Assembly: GCA_030710605.1 (NCBI GenBank)
Contig: CP092877.1
Location: 496,001-560,000 of the forward strand
Direction: 5' to 3'
DNA from: Cordylochernes scorpioides
Taxonomy: Eukaryota > Arthropoda > Arachnida > Pseudoscorpiones > Chernetidae
DNA: 64,000 nt
The translations under genes and the position numbers were made by a program. Below, piece after piece: positions 10,410 through 20,932 of this stretch. Numbering within the stretch: position 1 is the stretch's first letter; every line of letters begins with the position of its first letter. A model generated the notes under the pieces. It was not told the DNA's origin. It searched no databases and saw nothing but the letters and a program-made list of their open reading frames with translations.

Positions 10410-11012
10410 ACTTGACACAATTGATTTATATGATCAGAGAAATTATTTATTAGCATACACAGATGGATCATCAGACCTTACCCTGAGTAATGGAGGGGCC
10501 GGAATTAACATAATACTCCAAGATGGAACACACATCAAAATCAAAGAAGGAGCAGGAAAGATTTCGTCAAACTTCACTTGTGAACTGACAGCTATCTGGA
10601 AAGCCCTTGATGTATGCCTGAACCAACCATCCCTGCATCAAGCAGAAGGAATCATAATATACAGCGACTCCAGATCCTCTCTAGAAGCAATTCAGAAGGG
10701 CAATACTAGAATCACGCAGAAAATACACTCATTACTTACCCAACTGGAAACATTGGAGAAGAACTGCATTCTACAATGGATTCCTGCCCATGTTGGGATC
10801 GAGGGTAATGAAATGGCAGATGAATTGGCAAAGGAAGCCAGAAAGTTAATCCAAAGGAAAGAACAAATGTCAGTATTTGACGCTGATGCTTTGGCAAAAT
10901 ACAAGATAATCAAACAAAAAATAAGAAAAGATCAAATATGTGAAATAAACTCTGAGAGAAAACTGACAAAAACTATAACAAGACTTAGAACAAAGCACTA
11001 TAAAGGAATGAC
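10410..11012 (+). pseudogene. Non-LTR RNase H domain
   Basis: The RNase H acidic residues are all visible: YTDGSSD, CELTAIWKALD, IIYSDSRSSLEAI and PAHVGIEGNEMADELAKEA. The upstream part of pol (endonuclease, RT) was never copied. The frame is interrupted at 11012, directly after the TSD ATGAC of the BEL element, and picks up at 19775. The open frame appears to begin slightly upstream in Gypsy-A flanking sequence, which is not part of this gene. Confidence 0.88.
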
Positions 11013-11404
11013 TGTTTTGTTTCCCAATTGGCAAATACGCAAGTAGGAAAATCAGAATGATTGTTTACAAAACAATTTGTTCTCGTTAGGCTTAATTGAA
11101 TATAATGTTTATACTAGTTTAAAGAAATAAGTTTACTTATCTTGGTCAGGCAATCATCCCAAGCTTTACAAATGAATTTATTTTATTTTTCTTTACATTG
11201 AATATTTTAAAGAATTTACAAATGAATTAAAGCCGCAGCTCTGAAAGGAATAGTTCTCTGGTGGCGACGTGGCAAGAAGAATATTCTAGAAGGTGGCAAG
11301 CTCCCCCTGGCGGTGCCGCCAGCTGGCCTCCCATTGGCCAGCGATGACGTAGCTCTACCGCCGCGCGCTGCCTTCTGCTACCTATGTTAGAATAAAACGA
11401 AACA
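11013..11404 (-). repeat. BEL 3' LTR
   Basis: It is a 392-bp copy starting TGTTTTGTTTCCC and ending AAACGAAACA on the plus strand. It is preceded by ATGAC. Confidence 0.92.
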
Positions 11405-11500
11405 TACTCCCCTCCTGTGGACGTAGTCCACACACAAGGCAAAAGAAAAGGATCACATAGTGTAGAAAGTTTTTTTTTTTTTTAAGAAGAAGAAGAAGAA

Positions 11501-14500
11501 TTAGAATGGCAGAAGTGCAATCTTCGAGATGGGTCTTATTAGATGATGTTGTTTCTCTGTTTGAAGTTCCACAACTCGGACATTGCCATCCGCTCCAGGT
11601 GACACCTTGGTGATGCGGCCAAGGCTCCACTGCAATGAAGGCATAGGAAAGTCTTTTACCAACACCAAATCTCCAACCTTCAGGTTGGAAGAGGGTTTTT
11701 TCCATTTGGACCGTTGTTGCAGATTGTTTAGATATTCCCTGGACCATCTTTGCCAGAAAACATCTCTGGCCTTTTGAATTAATTTCCATCTAGTTAAGTA
11801 GTTGTCATTAGGGTGATAACTGGGCTCTGGGAGTGCTGTTAATGGTCTTCCAATCAAAAAATGTCCTGGAGTGAGAGGGTTGAAATCATTTGGATCCGAA
11901 CTCATCGGATACAACGGGCGAGAATTCAAGCACGCTTCAATTTGACTTGTCAGAGTATTGAGTTCTTCAAAATTTAAAACTGCAGATTTTAAACACCTTA
12001 GGAGATGATACTTTAATGATTTAATTCCTGCTTCCCAAATGCCGCCGAAGTTTGGAGCAGATGGAGGTATAAAATGCCAAGTGATGTGTTCATTAGCGAC
12101 ATAATTTTGAATTGAAGAATCCTTTACAAGTTGATGTATATTATTCAAAATATTCTTAGCTCCTTTAAAGTTAGTAGCGTTGTCGGTGAAAATATCAGAG
12201 GGTTTTCCTCGACGAGAGATGAATCTTCTAAAAGCAGCGAGGAAGGCAGGGGTTGACAGATCTGAAACTATCTCAAGGTGAATAGCCTTTGTTGAGAAAC
12301 AAATGAATAATGCTATATATGATTTTAATGTTATTTTTGTTCTTATGACATCAGGTTTAGTTATAAATGGTCCTGCGAAGTCTATTCCTGTTTTGCTAAA
12401 AGGGCTTGAGGGTATGATTCTATGAATAGGCAGATCTCCCATGATTTGTTTTGACACTTGGCGTTTCGTCTTGAAACATGTCATGCAACGATTAATTAGC
12501 TTTTTTACTAGAATTCTACCGGATGGAATCCAGTACTTTTGTCGGATGGCACACAGAGTTAATTGGAGACCAGAATGAAGATGCTCTACGTGGAATTGTT
12601 GAACAATCAATTCTGTAACGAAATGGTTGTGAGGAAGAATTATTGGATGCTTCTCATTGAATTGCAGGTTGGATTTGCGCAGTCGACCTCCTACACGTAG
12701 AATTCCTGATGAATCAATAAATGGGTTTAAGGATAAAAGTTTTGAGTTTGATGGTAGTACTTTGCTTTGATTACAACATTGAATTTCAGTTTTAAATTCT
12801 GAACTTTGAATGATTTGAATAAGAGTTCGAATTGAATTATCGAGCTCATTAGAGGACAATTCTTTGTGTTTTATTTTGTCGCTGCTGTGTCTAGCATTGT
12901 GGATAAATCTTAGGAGCCATGCCGTAACTCTGCTCAGCTTCCTGAATGTTGAGAATTTAAAAATAAAGTCTAGAATAGGACAAGTAGTGAAATGAATAAT
13001 CGGAACAGTCTTTCTTTTTTCATGACAAACTTCTTTTGGAAGTTCATATGTGATTGGTAGCGGATCTTGTAAACTTGAGTTTGATAGCCAATCAGGACCA
13101 TTCCACCAAAGTGAATGGTTTACTAGTTCTGAAGAAGTTATACCTCTGGAGGCGCAATCTGCAGGATTATCCTTGGTAGACACATAGTACCAAGAAGATT
13201 GCAGAGTTAGTCGCTGAATTTCTGCAATCCGGTTACCAACAAAAGGTTTCCAATGTTTTGATTCAGATTTTATCCAACATAAAACAATCTGGGAATCTGT
13301 CCATAACATTACTCGGTCAATCTGCAACAGCAATGAGCTGCAAATGGAATCATATAAATTTGAAAGAAGAAGAGCAGCACAAAGCTCCAGACGAGGTATT
13401 GACGTTGCCTTCAAGGGAGCGACTTTTGTCTTGGCAGCAATCAATGTGACTTGAACATGACCAGATTTAAAACGAGATTTCATATAAACAACTGATGAAT
13501 ATGCAGATTCGGAAGCATCACAAAATCCATGGAGTTCTAAAGAATGTATAAGTCCCTTGCAGGAAATATATCTAGGAATTTTAATATGATTTAGCATGGC
13601 CAAATCCATTTTTACTCTCCTCCAATGAGAACATAACGATTCAGACAAGGGATCATCCCAATCCAAATCCTGTTTCCACAAAGTTTGGAACAGAATCTTG
13701 AAGCTAATGATCACCGGTGATAACCATCCCAAAGGGTCATAAATTCGAGAAATGTCCGATAACAATTGTCTTTTAGAATATACGTCTTTTAGTGAATTGA
13801 CTGTAATTGTGAAATTATCCGTGGATGGATTCCAATTTATCCCAAGAATCTTAACAGATGAATTATCTCCGATTTCATATGAATCATGTGCTTTCAGCGC
13901 TTCTGGTACCTCTGAAAGAACCTCAGGGACATTTGACATCCATTTTCTTATGCAAAAGCCACCAGATAAAAGGATTTTCCGGATATCATCAATGAGAACT
14001 TTTGCTTCTTCAATTGTTGTTGCGCCAGAAAGTAGGTCGTCTACATAAAAATCAGTTTTTATGATTTTAGATGCCTCTGGGAACAGGAGTTCTTTGTCGG
14101 TGGCAAGTTGCATCAAGGTACGGATTGCAAGATATGGTGCACATGACATTCCATAAGTTACTGTGAGCAATCTATACTCCAATAAAGATTCCAATGGACT
14201 ATTTCTCCAGAAGATTCTCTGAAAGTCGAGATCAGAAGAGTTCACTTTTATCTGTCTGTACATTTTCTCAATATCTCCCGTAAAAGCTATAGGATTAGTA
14301 CGAAACTTCACAAGAATATTGAAAATATCATGCTGCAATTTTGGTCCAGTATGAAGAAAGTCATTTAAGGAGTAATTGTTGCTCGTTTTGCACGATGCAT
14401 CAAGCACTACTCTTAATTTAGTAGTGCTGCTCTGCTCACGCAGAACGCAATGGTGAGGTATATAATAGCACTTGTCTGATGGTTTGTCACGTTCGTTTTT

Positions 14501-15877
14501 CGGAATGAGCTCCATGTGGTTGAGAGAAAGGTATTCCATCATGAAATCCTTATATTGCTGAAGAAGATTCGAAGATTTGTGCAATTTTCTCTCAAGAGCA
14601 AGAAATCGTTTCATGGCATTATGACTTGAGTCTCCGAGATTAGGCACAGATTTAAACGGTAGACCAACAGAATATCTTCCATCTGTTGATATGCAAAAGT
14701 TCTTGTCATAAATGTCCCCGCAACTCTTCTCCTCTTTAGTTAATGGAAGAGCGGCAGGAACCGATTCCAATTCAAAAAACTGTCGCAGATTATCATCTCC
14801 TTGGGATGTTGAGCATAATGAGATATAGTTGTTTCCAGTCTCAGAACTGGAAACATTTCCTGAAAGTATCCATCCTAACTTGGAACTACAGGCAGTGGGT
14901 CCTGGATGATTTTGGAATCGTAGTTTTCCTGTATATAAAAATGGGGCTAGGTCTGCACCAATTACTAAATCAATGGGACTTGTTTTATCAAAATTGGGAT
15001 CTGCTAATAAAGTATTCTTAAGATGAGGCCAATTATCTCTATTTATCAGAAAATTAGGTAAATCAACAGTGATATGATCGAGTATTATGGATGAAATTTT
15101 GAATATTCTATCAGAAAAATGAGGCTTAAATTGAAGAAAAGTCTCACTAGCAGACTGCTGTATTGGTTGGTTACCAATTCCAAAAACTGTGAGTTGGCTC
15201 TTTTTAACAGGAAGATTCAACTTTTCACGACAATTTTCTGTTATTAGACTTCTTTGAGAACCAGTATCAATCAAAGCTCTGCATGGATGAAACGATCCAT
15301 TTTCTGCTCTCACTCTCACGATAGCAGTGGATAATAAGATTGTCTCATTGGGCTTTGTTGTATCACTGAGAAAACATGAAACGCTAGATTGGGCAATTGG
15401 GGCTTCAATTGAAGTGGTATTCAAAGGTTCGGGTTGGAAGGAATGCAAAAGAGTGTGATGTTTTTTGTTGCATGATTTACAATGCATAGTGATTTTACAT
15501 GATGTTACTCTGTGGTTGGATCGCAAACAATTGAAACAAAGGTTATTGGTTTTGACTATGTTCCATCTTTCAAGGAGAGAACTTTTATGGAACTTGTCAC
15601 ATTTGAATAAAGGATGTGAATTTGTGCATAATAGGCATTTATCATCACCTTTTGAAATAGAATTATATACATGTGTTTGTTTCACTACAGATTTATCCTC
15701 TTTAGCATAACCTTTTATCGATTGCAAACTTTTTGCTTGTTTTTCAAGAAACATAATAAAATTTTCGTAGGATGGAAAGCCATCATCTATCAACGTCAAT
15801 TCCCATTGCCTTTTCAAATCATCACCTATTCTTCTTTGTAGGAAATGTATTAGAAAGATATCAACAAGTGTGTTCAA
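11501..15877 (-). CDS. pol: BEL/Pao Gag C-terminus and Pol polyprotein
   Basis: The frame codes 1458 residues with no stop. The order is: CCHC-type knuckles (about 81-145, e.g. CFNCLRSNHRVTSC), aspartic protease (ALIDTGSQRS, D at about 204), RT (FTGDIEKMYRQI and catalytic FYVDD at 610-614), RNase H (LHGFCDASESAYSSVVYM), integrase zinc region (HVEHLHSG...CMTCF), integrase core (IDFAGPF, FTDNATNFKG) and a C-terminal DUF5641-like segment (KVGDLVLVKDFPM). This is the standard Pao/BEL order. The listed start is not natural: translation would have come from Gag upstream of the Penelope-like insertion. All catalytic motifs appear intact. Confidence 0.93.
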   Translation of the reverse strand: MNTLVDIFLIHFLQRRIGDDLKRQWELTLIDDGFPSYENFIMFLEKQAKSLQSIKGYAKEDKSVVKQTHVYNSISKGDDKCLLCTNSHPLFKCDKFHKSSLLERWNIVKTNNLCFNCLRSNHRVTSCKITMHCKSCNKKHHTLLHSFQPEPLNTTSIEAPIAQSSVSCFLSDTTKPNETILLSTAIVRVRAENGSFHPCRALIDTGSQRSLITENCREKLNLPVKKSQLTVFGIGNQPIQQSASETFLQFKPHFSDRIFKISSIILDHITVDLPNFLINRDNWPHLKNTLLADPNFDKTSPIDLVIGADLAPFLYTGKLRFQNHPGPTACSSKLGWILSGNVSSSETGNNYISLCSTSQGDDNLRQFFELESVPAALPLTKEEKSCGDIYDKNFCISTDGRYSVGLPFKSVPNLGDSSHNAMKRFLALERKLHKSSNLLQQYKDFMMEYLSLNHMELIPKNERDKPSDKCYYIPHHCVLREQSSTTKLRVVLDASCKTSNNYSLNDFLHTGPKLQHDIFNILVKFRTNPIAFTGDIEKMYRQIKVNSSDLDFQRIFWRNSPLESLLEYRLLTVTYGMSCAPYLAIRTLMQLATDKELLFPEASKIIKTDFYVDDLLSGATTIEEAKVLIDDIRKILLSGGFCIRKWMSNVPEVLSEVPEALKAHDSYEIGDNSSVKILGINWNPSTDNFTITVNSLKDVYSKRQLLSDISRIYDPLGWLSPVIISFKILFQTLWKQDLDWDDPLSESLCSHWRRVKMDLAMLNHIKIPRYISCKGLIHSLELHGFCDASESAYSSVVYMKSRFKSGHVQVTLIAAKTKVAPLKATSIPRLELCAALLLSNLYDSICSSLLLQIDRVMLWTDSQIVLCWIKSESKHWKPFVGNRIAEIQRLTLQSSWYYVSTKDNPADCASRGITSSELVNHSLWWNGPDWLSNSSLQDPLPITYELPKEVCHEKRKTVPIIHFTTCPILDFIFKFSTFRKLSRVTAWLLRFIHNARHSSDKIKHKELSSNELDNSIRTLIQIIQSSEFKTEIQCCNQSKVLPSNSKLLSLNPFIDSSGILRVGGRLRKSNLQFNEKHPIILPHNHFVTELIVQQFHVEHLHSGLQLTLCAIRQKYWIPSGRILVKKLINRCMTCFKTKRQVSKQIMGDLPIHRIIPSSPFSKTGIDFAGPFITKPDVIRTKITLKSYIALFICFSTKAIHLEIVSDLSTPAFLAAFRRFISRRGKPSDIFTDNATNFKGAKNILNNIHQLVKDSSIQNYVANEHITWHFIPPSAPNFGGIWEAGIKSLKYHLLRCLKSAVLNFEELNTLTSQIEACLNSRPLYPMSSDPNDFNPLTPGHFLIGRPLTALPEPSYHPNDNYLTRWKLIQKARDVFWQRWSREYLNNLQQRSKWKKPSSNLKVGDLVLVKDFPMPSLQWSLGRITKVSPGADGNVRVVELQTEKQHHLIRPISKIALLPF

Positions 15878-15920
15878 AACTATAAGTCTAAGGGATAAGT
15901 GTCTTTTAGGAAAAAATTTA

Positions 15921-15954
15921 TTTCAAGCTTTCGGGCCCAACCGCCCTTCGACAG
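15921..15954 (-). other. Hammerhead-like hairpin in the Penelope-like 3' region
   Basis: On the minus strand CTGTCGA, then AGGGC-GGTTGG-GCCC (a stem II), then GAAAGC. Penelope-like elements are known to carry hammerhead ribozymes with CUGANGA...GAAA. Here the fourth core base is T, not A, and no clear GUC cleavage site follows, so activity is doubtful. The same CTGTNGA...GAAAGC layout with a different stem occurs at 21544-21572. Confidence 0.5.
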
Positions 15955-16199
15955 GAAAATTACGCTACTGACGTTTTCGGATCAAATCCATATATATATA
16001 CACGAAGAAGCCGAAAATATACTACAGTTATGCAAAAAGCTGATTTACATAGTGAATAAAACAATAAAACGGAAATATAAGTATACATATAGAGAGAATT
16101 TGAATGTCTACAATATGAACTGGTATGGAATAAGACAAAGAAGATGGCATATTTTGTAAACACAGAACAGACTAACTATTGAATTTGCGGTCTCAGAGT

Positions 16200-18550
16200 T
16201 CATGGTACGGTGGGAGGTTTGGTGGCTGCAGGGAATAATACATTGTAAATTTCAGGTAGATCAATTTTTCTATTAAGGCTGTGGAATTTGCTTGACAGGA
16301 GGGATTCGATGACTAGTCTTTGATGTTTGCTGGAGATATTGGAATAATGAATTTTGGGTGATGTAATGTTGAAGGAATGGCCAGTTTCGTTGATATGCTG
16401 AACTATTAAGGATCTATGGTCTCGGTTATCAATATTTCTTTTGTGTTCATGAATTCTGATATTGACCTGTCTTCCAGTTTCACCCACGTAGATTCCTGGG
16501 CAATTTGAACATTCTATTGAGTAAATAACGTTACGTGCCGTACTGTGAGGTTCATTATAATTGAGTTTCATTATTTGGTTTCGGAGAAGGGATCCTGAGG
16601 TAGGTGCGCAGGTGAAGTAGGTTTTAATTCCGAATTTTAACAAGAATCTGGCAATGGTGGATGCTAAAGGTGAATATGGCATACTGCAAATTGATCTGTA
16701 TACTGGAGGCTGTATCTTTTTGGATGAATCGTAAAAGTGTCGTAATATAAAGGACATTGGGTATGCACAGTTTTTGAGGTTAGCTATTATGTTTTGTGTT
16801 TCAAGGGTCTTGTACTTCTGGAGGGAGCAGTGGGTGTGTATTCGTTTTGAAAGTGCAATGACTGTATTGATCTTGTGACTGATTGGGCAGAAGGACGAGT
16901 ATTGAATGTAATTAGGGCGGAAAGTTGGTTTATAACAAACGGTGGTGTGGAATTCATGCTGGTCACGGATAATTTTTATGTCAAGAAACGGAAGGATATT
17001 ATTGTTCTCTTTTTCAACGGTGAAGTGGAGATCAGGGTGATAATTGTTTAGGTTGCAGAGGATGTTTTCGGTTTGGGTGGTGGTGCAGATGCAAAAGATA
17101 TCGTCGATGTACCTGCGCCAAAAGACTATGTCATGGGGGAACCTGGCGGTAATCCATCGGTCTATTGAGCGCATTGAGATCTCCGCTATTGTAGTCGATA
17201 GAGGGCTTCCCATTGGCGACCCCTTTGCTTGCCTGTATGATTTGGAATTATATGCGAATATGCAGTTATTCAGACATAAGGTAATGAGTTGGGTGATTTT
17301 ATGGATGGTATCTGTATCTATATGCTGTTCTTGTAGAAGTTCTATTGTATCCCTTATGATCAAGGGATGTGGAAGGCTGGGGTATAAGGATTGCACGTCA
17401 AAAGACACCATGTTACGGTCAGATTCAGGTTTGATCTTCAAGACTTCTCCTATGAAGGTTTGGATGCTGGATATGGGGAAAGGAGAATTCTGTAATTGGA
17501 TGAACGGTTTTAGAAAATTGGCTATAAATTTGGAAAGGGGAGCTGTTGGAGAAGAGAAAAAGGCCACTATAGGACGCAAGGGAGTTTCAGGTTTATGTGT
17601 TTTTGGGAGGCCGTAAATATAAGGTTCATTGCACGGGCTGGACAGATTAGATAAGAATTCTTTGAGTTCATCATCTGTGATCTTACGGTCGGTATTCATC
17701 TTTTTAAGTTCTTTTTTGAATGATTTGTACGAAGATTTTTTATCATTTTCGGATATGGGATGGAATGTGGTTCGGTCTTCTAGGATCTTGAGCATTTTGC
17801 TGTTGTAGTCCGAACGGTTAAGGATAACTGTCTGTCCGCCCTTGTCTGCTTGAGTGATGACAATTTCTTTTCTGTTGCTTAGGTGTTGTAACAATTTACG
17901 TTCATGAGGGTTGTAAAGGGGAACATTGGGAGGTGACACTATTAAATTGGTGACTTTGTTTCGTATGATGTTTCTTTCCTGTAGACTGAGTCTTGTAATG
18001 GCTGATTCGATTCCACTTATGATTCTAATGGGGTCTGGTTTCTGGACTGTTCTGTATTTCATTCCCTTTGCCAGTAAGATTTCTTCGTCTAATGATAAAG
18101 TAGCATTCGACAGGTTCAGTATAGCGCTTGTTAGGTTTCGTGGGTTCAAATTTGGACAGTTATATTTGCGGGCCCAATGCTCCAGTTTTTTGTGGTGCTT
18201 GGTCGTGATTGCGGTCTTTAACGAAAGAACTTCTGAGGTGATATGTGTAACCACCTCGTACATTCTGTGAGGTGGCACTACTTGAGAGGTGAGGCAAATT
18301 AGTTCTTTGATGGTTTTGGAAAGAATACGGATATGTGAATAACATCCTTGTGTTCTGCATCTCAATAGTTTCATTTGAGTGTCTTTGATTACTTTGAGGG
18401 AGAATGGGTTCTTCACTGGGTCCCTAATTCTCAATGGCGGTGGAATGAAATTTAACTCTTCACACCTACGATTGAAGGCAAGGTGGCATCTCCATTTGGT
18501 GAGCTGGATGGACTTTTTGCGGATCTGTTCAAGATAATAGTGGACTTCTC
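16200..18550 (-). CDS. Penelope-like reverse transcriptase with GIY-YIG endonuclease
   Basis: About 783 uninterrupted element-encoded codons follow the insertion point; the open frame extends upstream into BEL gag by chance. RT motifs include ITQADKGGQTVI, YGLPKTHKPETPLRPIV, MVSFDVQSLYPSLP, the AKGSPMGSPLS region and catalytic YIDD. The C-terminus has CSNCPGIYVGETGRQVNIRIHEHKR, a GIY-YIG nuclease with its usual neighbouring cysteines and histidines, then the late glutamate segment (RLVIESLLSSKFHSLNRK). The length is close to that of complete Penelope-like proteins. A start codon cannot be fixed because the 5' end seems lost. Confidence 0.92.
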
Positions 18551-19275
18551 TATCAACAAGTGTATTTCTCTCCAAACCCAGTGATTTCAAATTTCTCATG
18601 GCTTCATTACATATATCTAGTAGTTCGAAAATGGCCTTGGAATTTATTAGTTTTAAAGGTTTTAAAGTGAATAATTTTGTACATTGTGAAAAGGCAAGTT
18701 CTTTTTTGTTATCATATCTGGAGACCAATGTGGCCCAAGCATGGGCATAGTTTTCATCAATAATAGGAAAAACCCCTAACAAGTCGTTCAGCGTCTCCAG
18801 TAACAGCTGATTGTAAATATTGCAGCTTTTGTGAATCAGTTAGAGCGGTATTAGAATCAATAGACAGAGAAAACAATTGCTTGAAACTAAGCCATTCGTT
18901 AACATCACCAGAAAAGGAAGGTAAATTAAATTTAGGAAGTTCTATTTTACTTGTGGTTGATTGATTTAGATAATCAATTTTGCTTGAAATGGCAGTACAA
19001 GATACTTTATTGATATTCACCACTAAATTTCTAAGATTATCATTGTATTGCATAACTCTGGAAAAGTAAACTTCATCATCAAATTCAGAAAATGTTAAAA
19101 GATTACAATAAGTTTTTTCAATGTTAGATTTTATATCTAAAATATCTTGTTTAAATGTCTGTAAATTTGCATCATCCTTCGATTCAATCATCTTGAGCAA
19201 AATTTGCTCAAAATAATCCACTTGTTTGAAATGAAATTCAAGAATATTTAAAGTAGCTTTAAATTTGGCAGCCAT
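18551..19275 (-). pseudogene. gag: BEL gag N-terminal half
   Basis: Starting MAAKFKATLNILEFHFKQVD, it has a coiled-coil-like N-terminus. It continues into the LPKFNLPSFSGDVNEWLSFK segment, the DUF1759-type capsid region typical of Pao/BEL Gag. A one-base slip in the T5 run at 18768-18772 shifts the frame after RLVRGF. The next frame carries on as PIIDENYAHAWATLVSRYDN down to NTLVD. There the Penelope-like element is inserted; the rest of Gag continues at 15877 inside the large pol frame. Confidence 0.85.
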
Positions 19276-19364
19276 TTTTAATTTGTGCTATTATTAATTT
19301 TAATAATATATTTCAAAAATGAATTATAATTATTTATATTTAAATAATTATTTAATAGATTTAT

Positions 19365-19382
19365 TCCCGGGTTTCGGCACCA
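19365..19382 (-). promoter_or_regulatory. BEL primer-binding site
   Basis: On the minus strand TGGTGCCGAAACCCGGGA lies one base inside the 5' LTR. It would pair with the 3' end of a tRNA ending in GGCACCA. Confidence 0.8.
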
Positions 19383-19383
19383 A

Positions 19384-19774
19384 TGTTTTGTTTCCCACTT
19401 GGCAAATACGAAAGTAGGAAAAGCAGAATGATTGTTTACAAAACAATTTGTTCTCGTTAGGCTTAATTGAATATAATGTTTATACTAGTTTAAAGAAATA
19501 AGTTTACTTATCTTGGTCAGGCAATCATCCCAAGCTTTACAAATGAATTTATTTTATTTTTCTTTACATTGAATATTTTAAAGAATTTACAAATGAATTA
19601 AAGCCGCAGCTCTGAAAGGAATAGTTCTCTGGTGGCGACGTGGCAAGAAGAATATTCTAGAAGGTGGCAAGCTCCCCTGGCGGTGCCGCCAGCTGGCCTC
19701 CCATTGGCCAGCGATGACGTAGCTCTACCGCCGCGCGCTGCCTTCTGCTACCTATGTTAGAATAAAACGAAACA
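19384..19774 (-). repeat. BEL 5' LTR
   Basis: It is the partner of 11013-11404, one base shorter (CTCCCCTGG against CTCCCCCTGG). ATGAC and the non-LTR pol frame follow. Confidence 0.92.
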
Positions 19775-19978
19775 ATGACAATACATCCAGATGGCACAAG
19801 AACTTATAAAGCATGCAACAACTGTCCTGGTGTGGAACTAACACCTACTCACATATTCTCATGCCCAGCAATGGCCGCAGCCTTGCAGAAAATTGACTTA
19901 GACCCAGAGCAGCAGCTTTACACACCCAAGATAGTGGATATTGCTGCTGCTGTGATGGAGATGCATGGAGACATCTGA
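19775..19978 (+). pseudogene. Non-LTR pol C-terminal zinc segment
   Basis: It continues the RNase H frame and has a CNNCPGVELTPTHIFSC cysteine/histidine motif, typical of the C-terminus of RNase H-bearing non-LTR elements. It ends with TGA, followed by a short 3' UTR and a CAA-repeat tail. The first five bases are the BEL target-site duplicate. Confidence 0.85.
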
Positions 19979-20025
19979 GACTCTTCTTTGGACACGACAA
20001 CAACAACAACAACAACTGATAAATC

Positions 20026-20917
20026 CTACAAAGGGGTTTCGTGACAGTAAATCTGCCTCGTACTGTTGGCTGCCTTTGAGGTAGTGGATTTCGTAATTAT
20101 AGGTAGATAGTCTCAGGCTCCATCTAAAGAGTCGTCCTGACGGAATTTTTATAGTTTTAAGCCATTGTAAAGCTTGGTGATCTGTGTATAGGGTAAATTT
20201 TATACCGGTGAGGTATATTCGGAATTTGTCTACACTTTCGACGATGGCGAGGCACTCGAGTTCGGAAACGGTGTAGTTTCTCTCATGTGCTCTAAGGGCG
20301 CGGCTGAAATATTGTACAGGATGTACTTGTCCGTCTGGATGTACCTGTTTTAGTATGCCTGCGATCCCTTGGGTGGATGCGTCGCAATAAAGGCGGCATG
20401 GTAAACCGACTTGATACAAGTGTAGTACTGGTTTACTGGTTAAACTCTCTTTGAGAGTGGTGAAAGCTTGTTGACAATCTTGGTCCCAATTCCATTTTAC
20501 ATCCTTTTTAAGTAGTTTATTTAAAGGTGCTCGTAAGCGGGCATAATCTGCTATAAACTTATTATAAACGTTTACTGCTCCTAAAAATGATTGTAGTGTT
20601 TTTTGATTGGTAGGTGGTTTGATAGCATTTATGGTATCAAGGTCTAACGTCAAGAAAGCTAGTAGATTACGTGAGTTAGGTTCTATTTCCACTTGCCAAT
20701 ATGCGGATGCTATATCTACAGAAGAGTAGTATTTGGCTTTCGACAATTTATCAAGAATGGTTTCTATTAAAGGTAAAGGATGTACGTCTGGAGCGATGAT
20801 TTCATTGAGTTTTCTGTAATCAATACAGAAACGTATCGTTTTGTCACGTTTCGTAACGAGAGTTATTGGACTGGCATAAGGTGAGACTGACGGGGTAATA
20901 ATTCCATATTGGAGCAT
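20026..20917 (-). pseudogene. Gypsy-A RT and RNase H with an internal deletion
   Basis: The frame has RT N-terminal motifs (YASPITLVTKRDKTIRFCID, VDIASAYWQVEIEP). It then jumps from LLAFLTL straight to the post-RT connection (LDTINAIKPPTNQKTLQSFLG), so the YxDD catalytic block is lost. RNase H follows (RLYCDASTQGIAGILKQ, NYTVSELECLAIVE, LYTDHQALQWL). It runs to the non-LTR insertion point at 20025 and continues in frame at 10409. Reverse transcription from this copy is not possible. Confidence 0.9.
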
Positions 20918-20932
20918 TTGCTCTATTTGGGC

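Larger units (their letters stand above)
15872..18550 (-). mobile_element. Penelope-like element inserted in BEL gag
   Basis: A 13-bp TSD (TATCAACAAGTGT at 15859-15871 and 18551-18563) brackets 2.68 kb. It codes an RT with a GIY-YIG endonuclease, the defining pair of endonuclease-positive Penelope-like elements. The 3' non-coding part (15872-16199) includes a hammerhead-like hairpin. No second terminal repeat is visible, so this copy is probably 5'-truncated. Confidence 0.92.
11013..19774 (-). mobile_element. BEL/Pao LTR retrotransposon
   Basis: The LTRs are 11013-11404 and 19384-19774, with TSD ATGAC (11008-11012 and 19775-19779). The element lies on the minus strand: PBS at 19365-19382, gag from 19275, pol ending at 11501, and a purine tract (AGGAGGGGAGTA) at 11405-11416 next to the 3' LTR. 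The LTRs differ at about three substitutions and one indel, so it is young. A Penelope-like element interrupts gag at 15872-18550. Confidence 0.93.
10410..20014 (+). mobile_element. 5'-truncated non-LTR retrotransposon, itself split by a BEL element
   Basis: An 11-bp TSD (ACTGATAAATC at 10399-10409 and 20015-20025) and a (CAA)n tail ending at 20014 define a non-LTR insertion in Gypsy-A pol. Only the last roughly 840 bp of the element are present: an RNase H domain (10410-11012) and a C-terminal cysteine-rich segment (19775-19978). The two are separated by the BEL element at 11013-19774. RNase H plus a C-terminal zinc motif places it in the I/Jockey/R1-like group broadly; I cannot name the clade. 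Confidence 0.88.

Noticed and set aside
17044-17616. A 190-codon plus-strand frame opposite the Penelope-like RT
   Set aside because: It is a shadow of the 783-codon minus-strand gene that carries all RT motifs.
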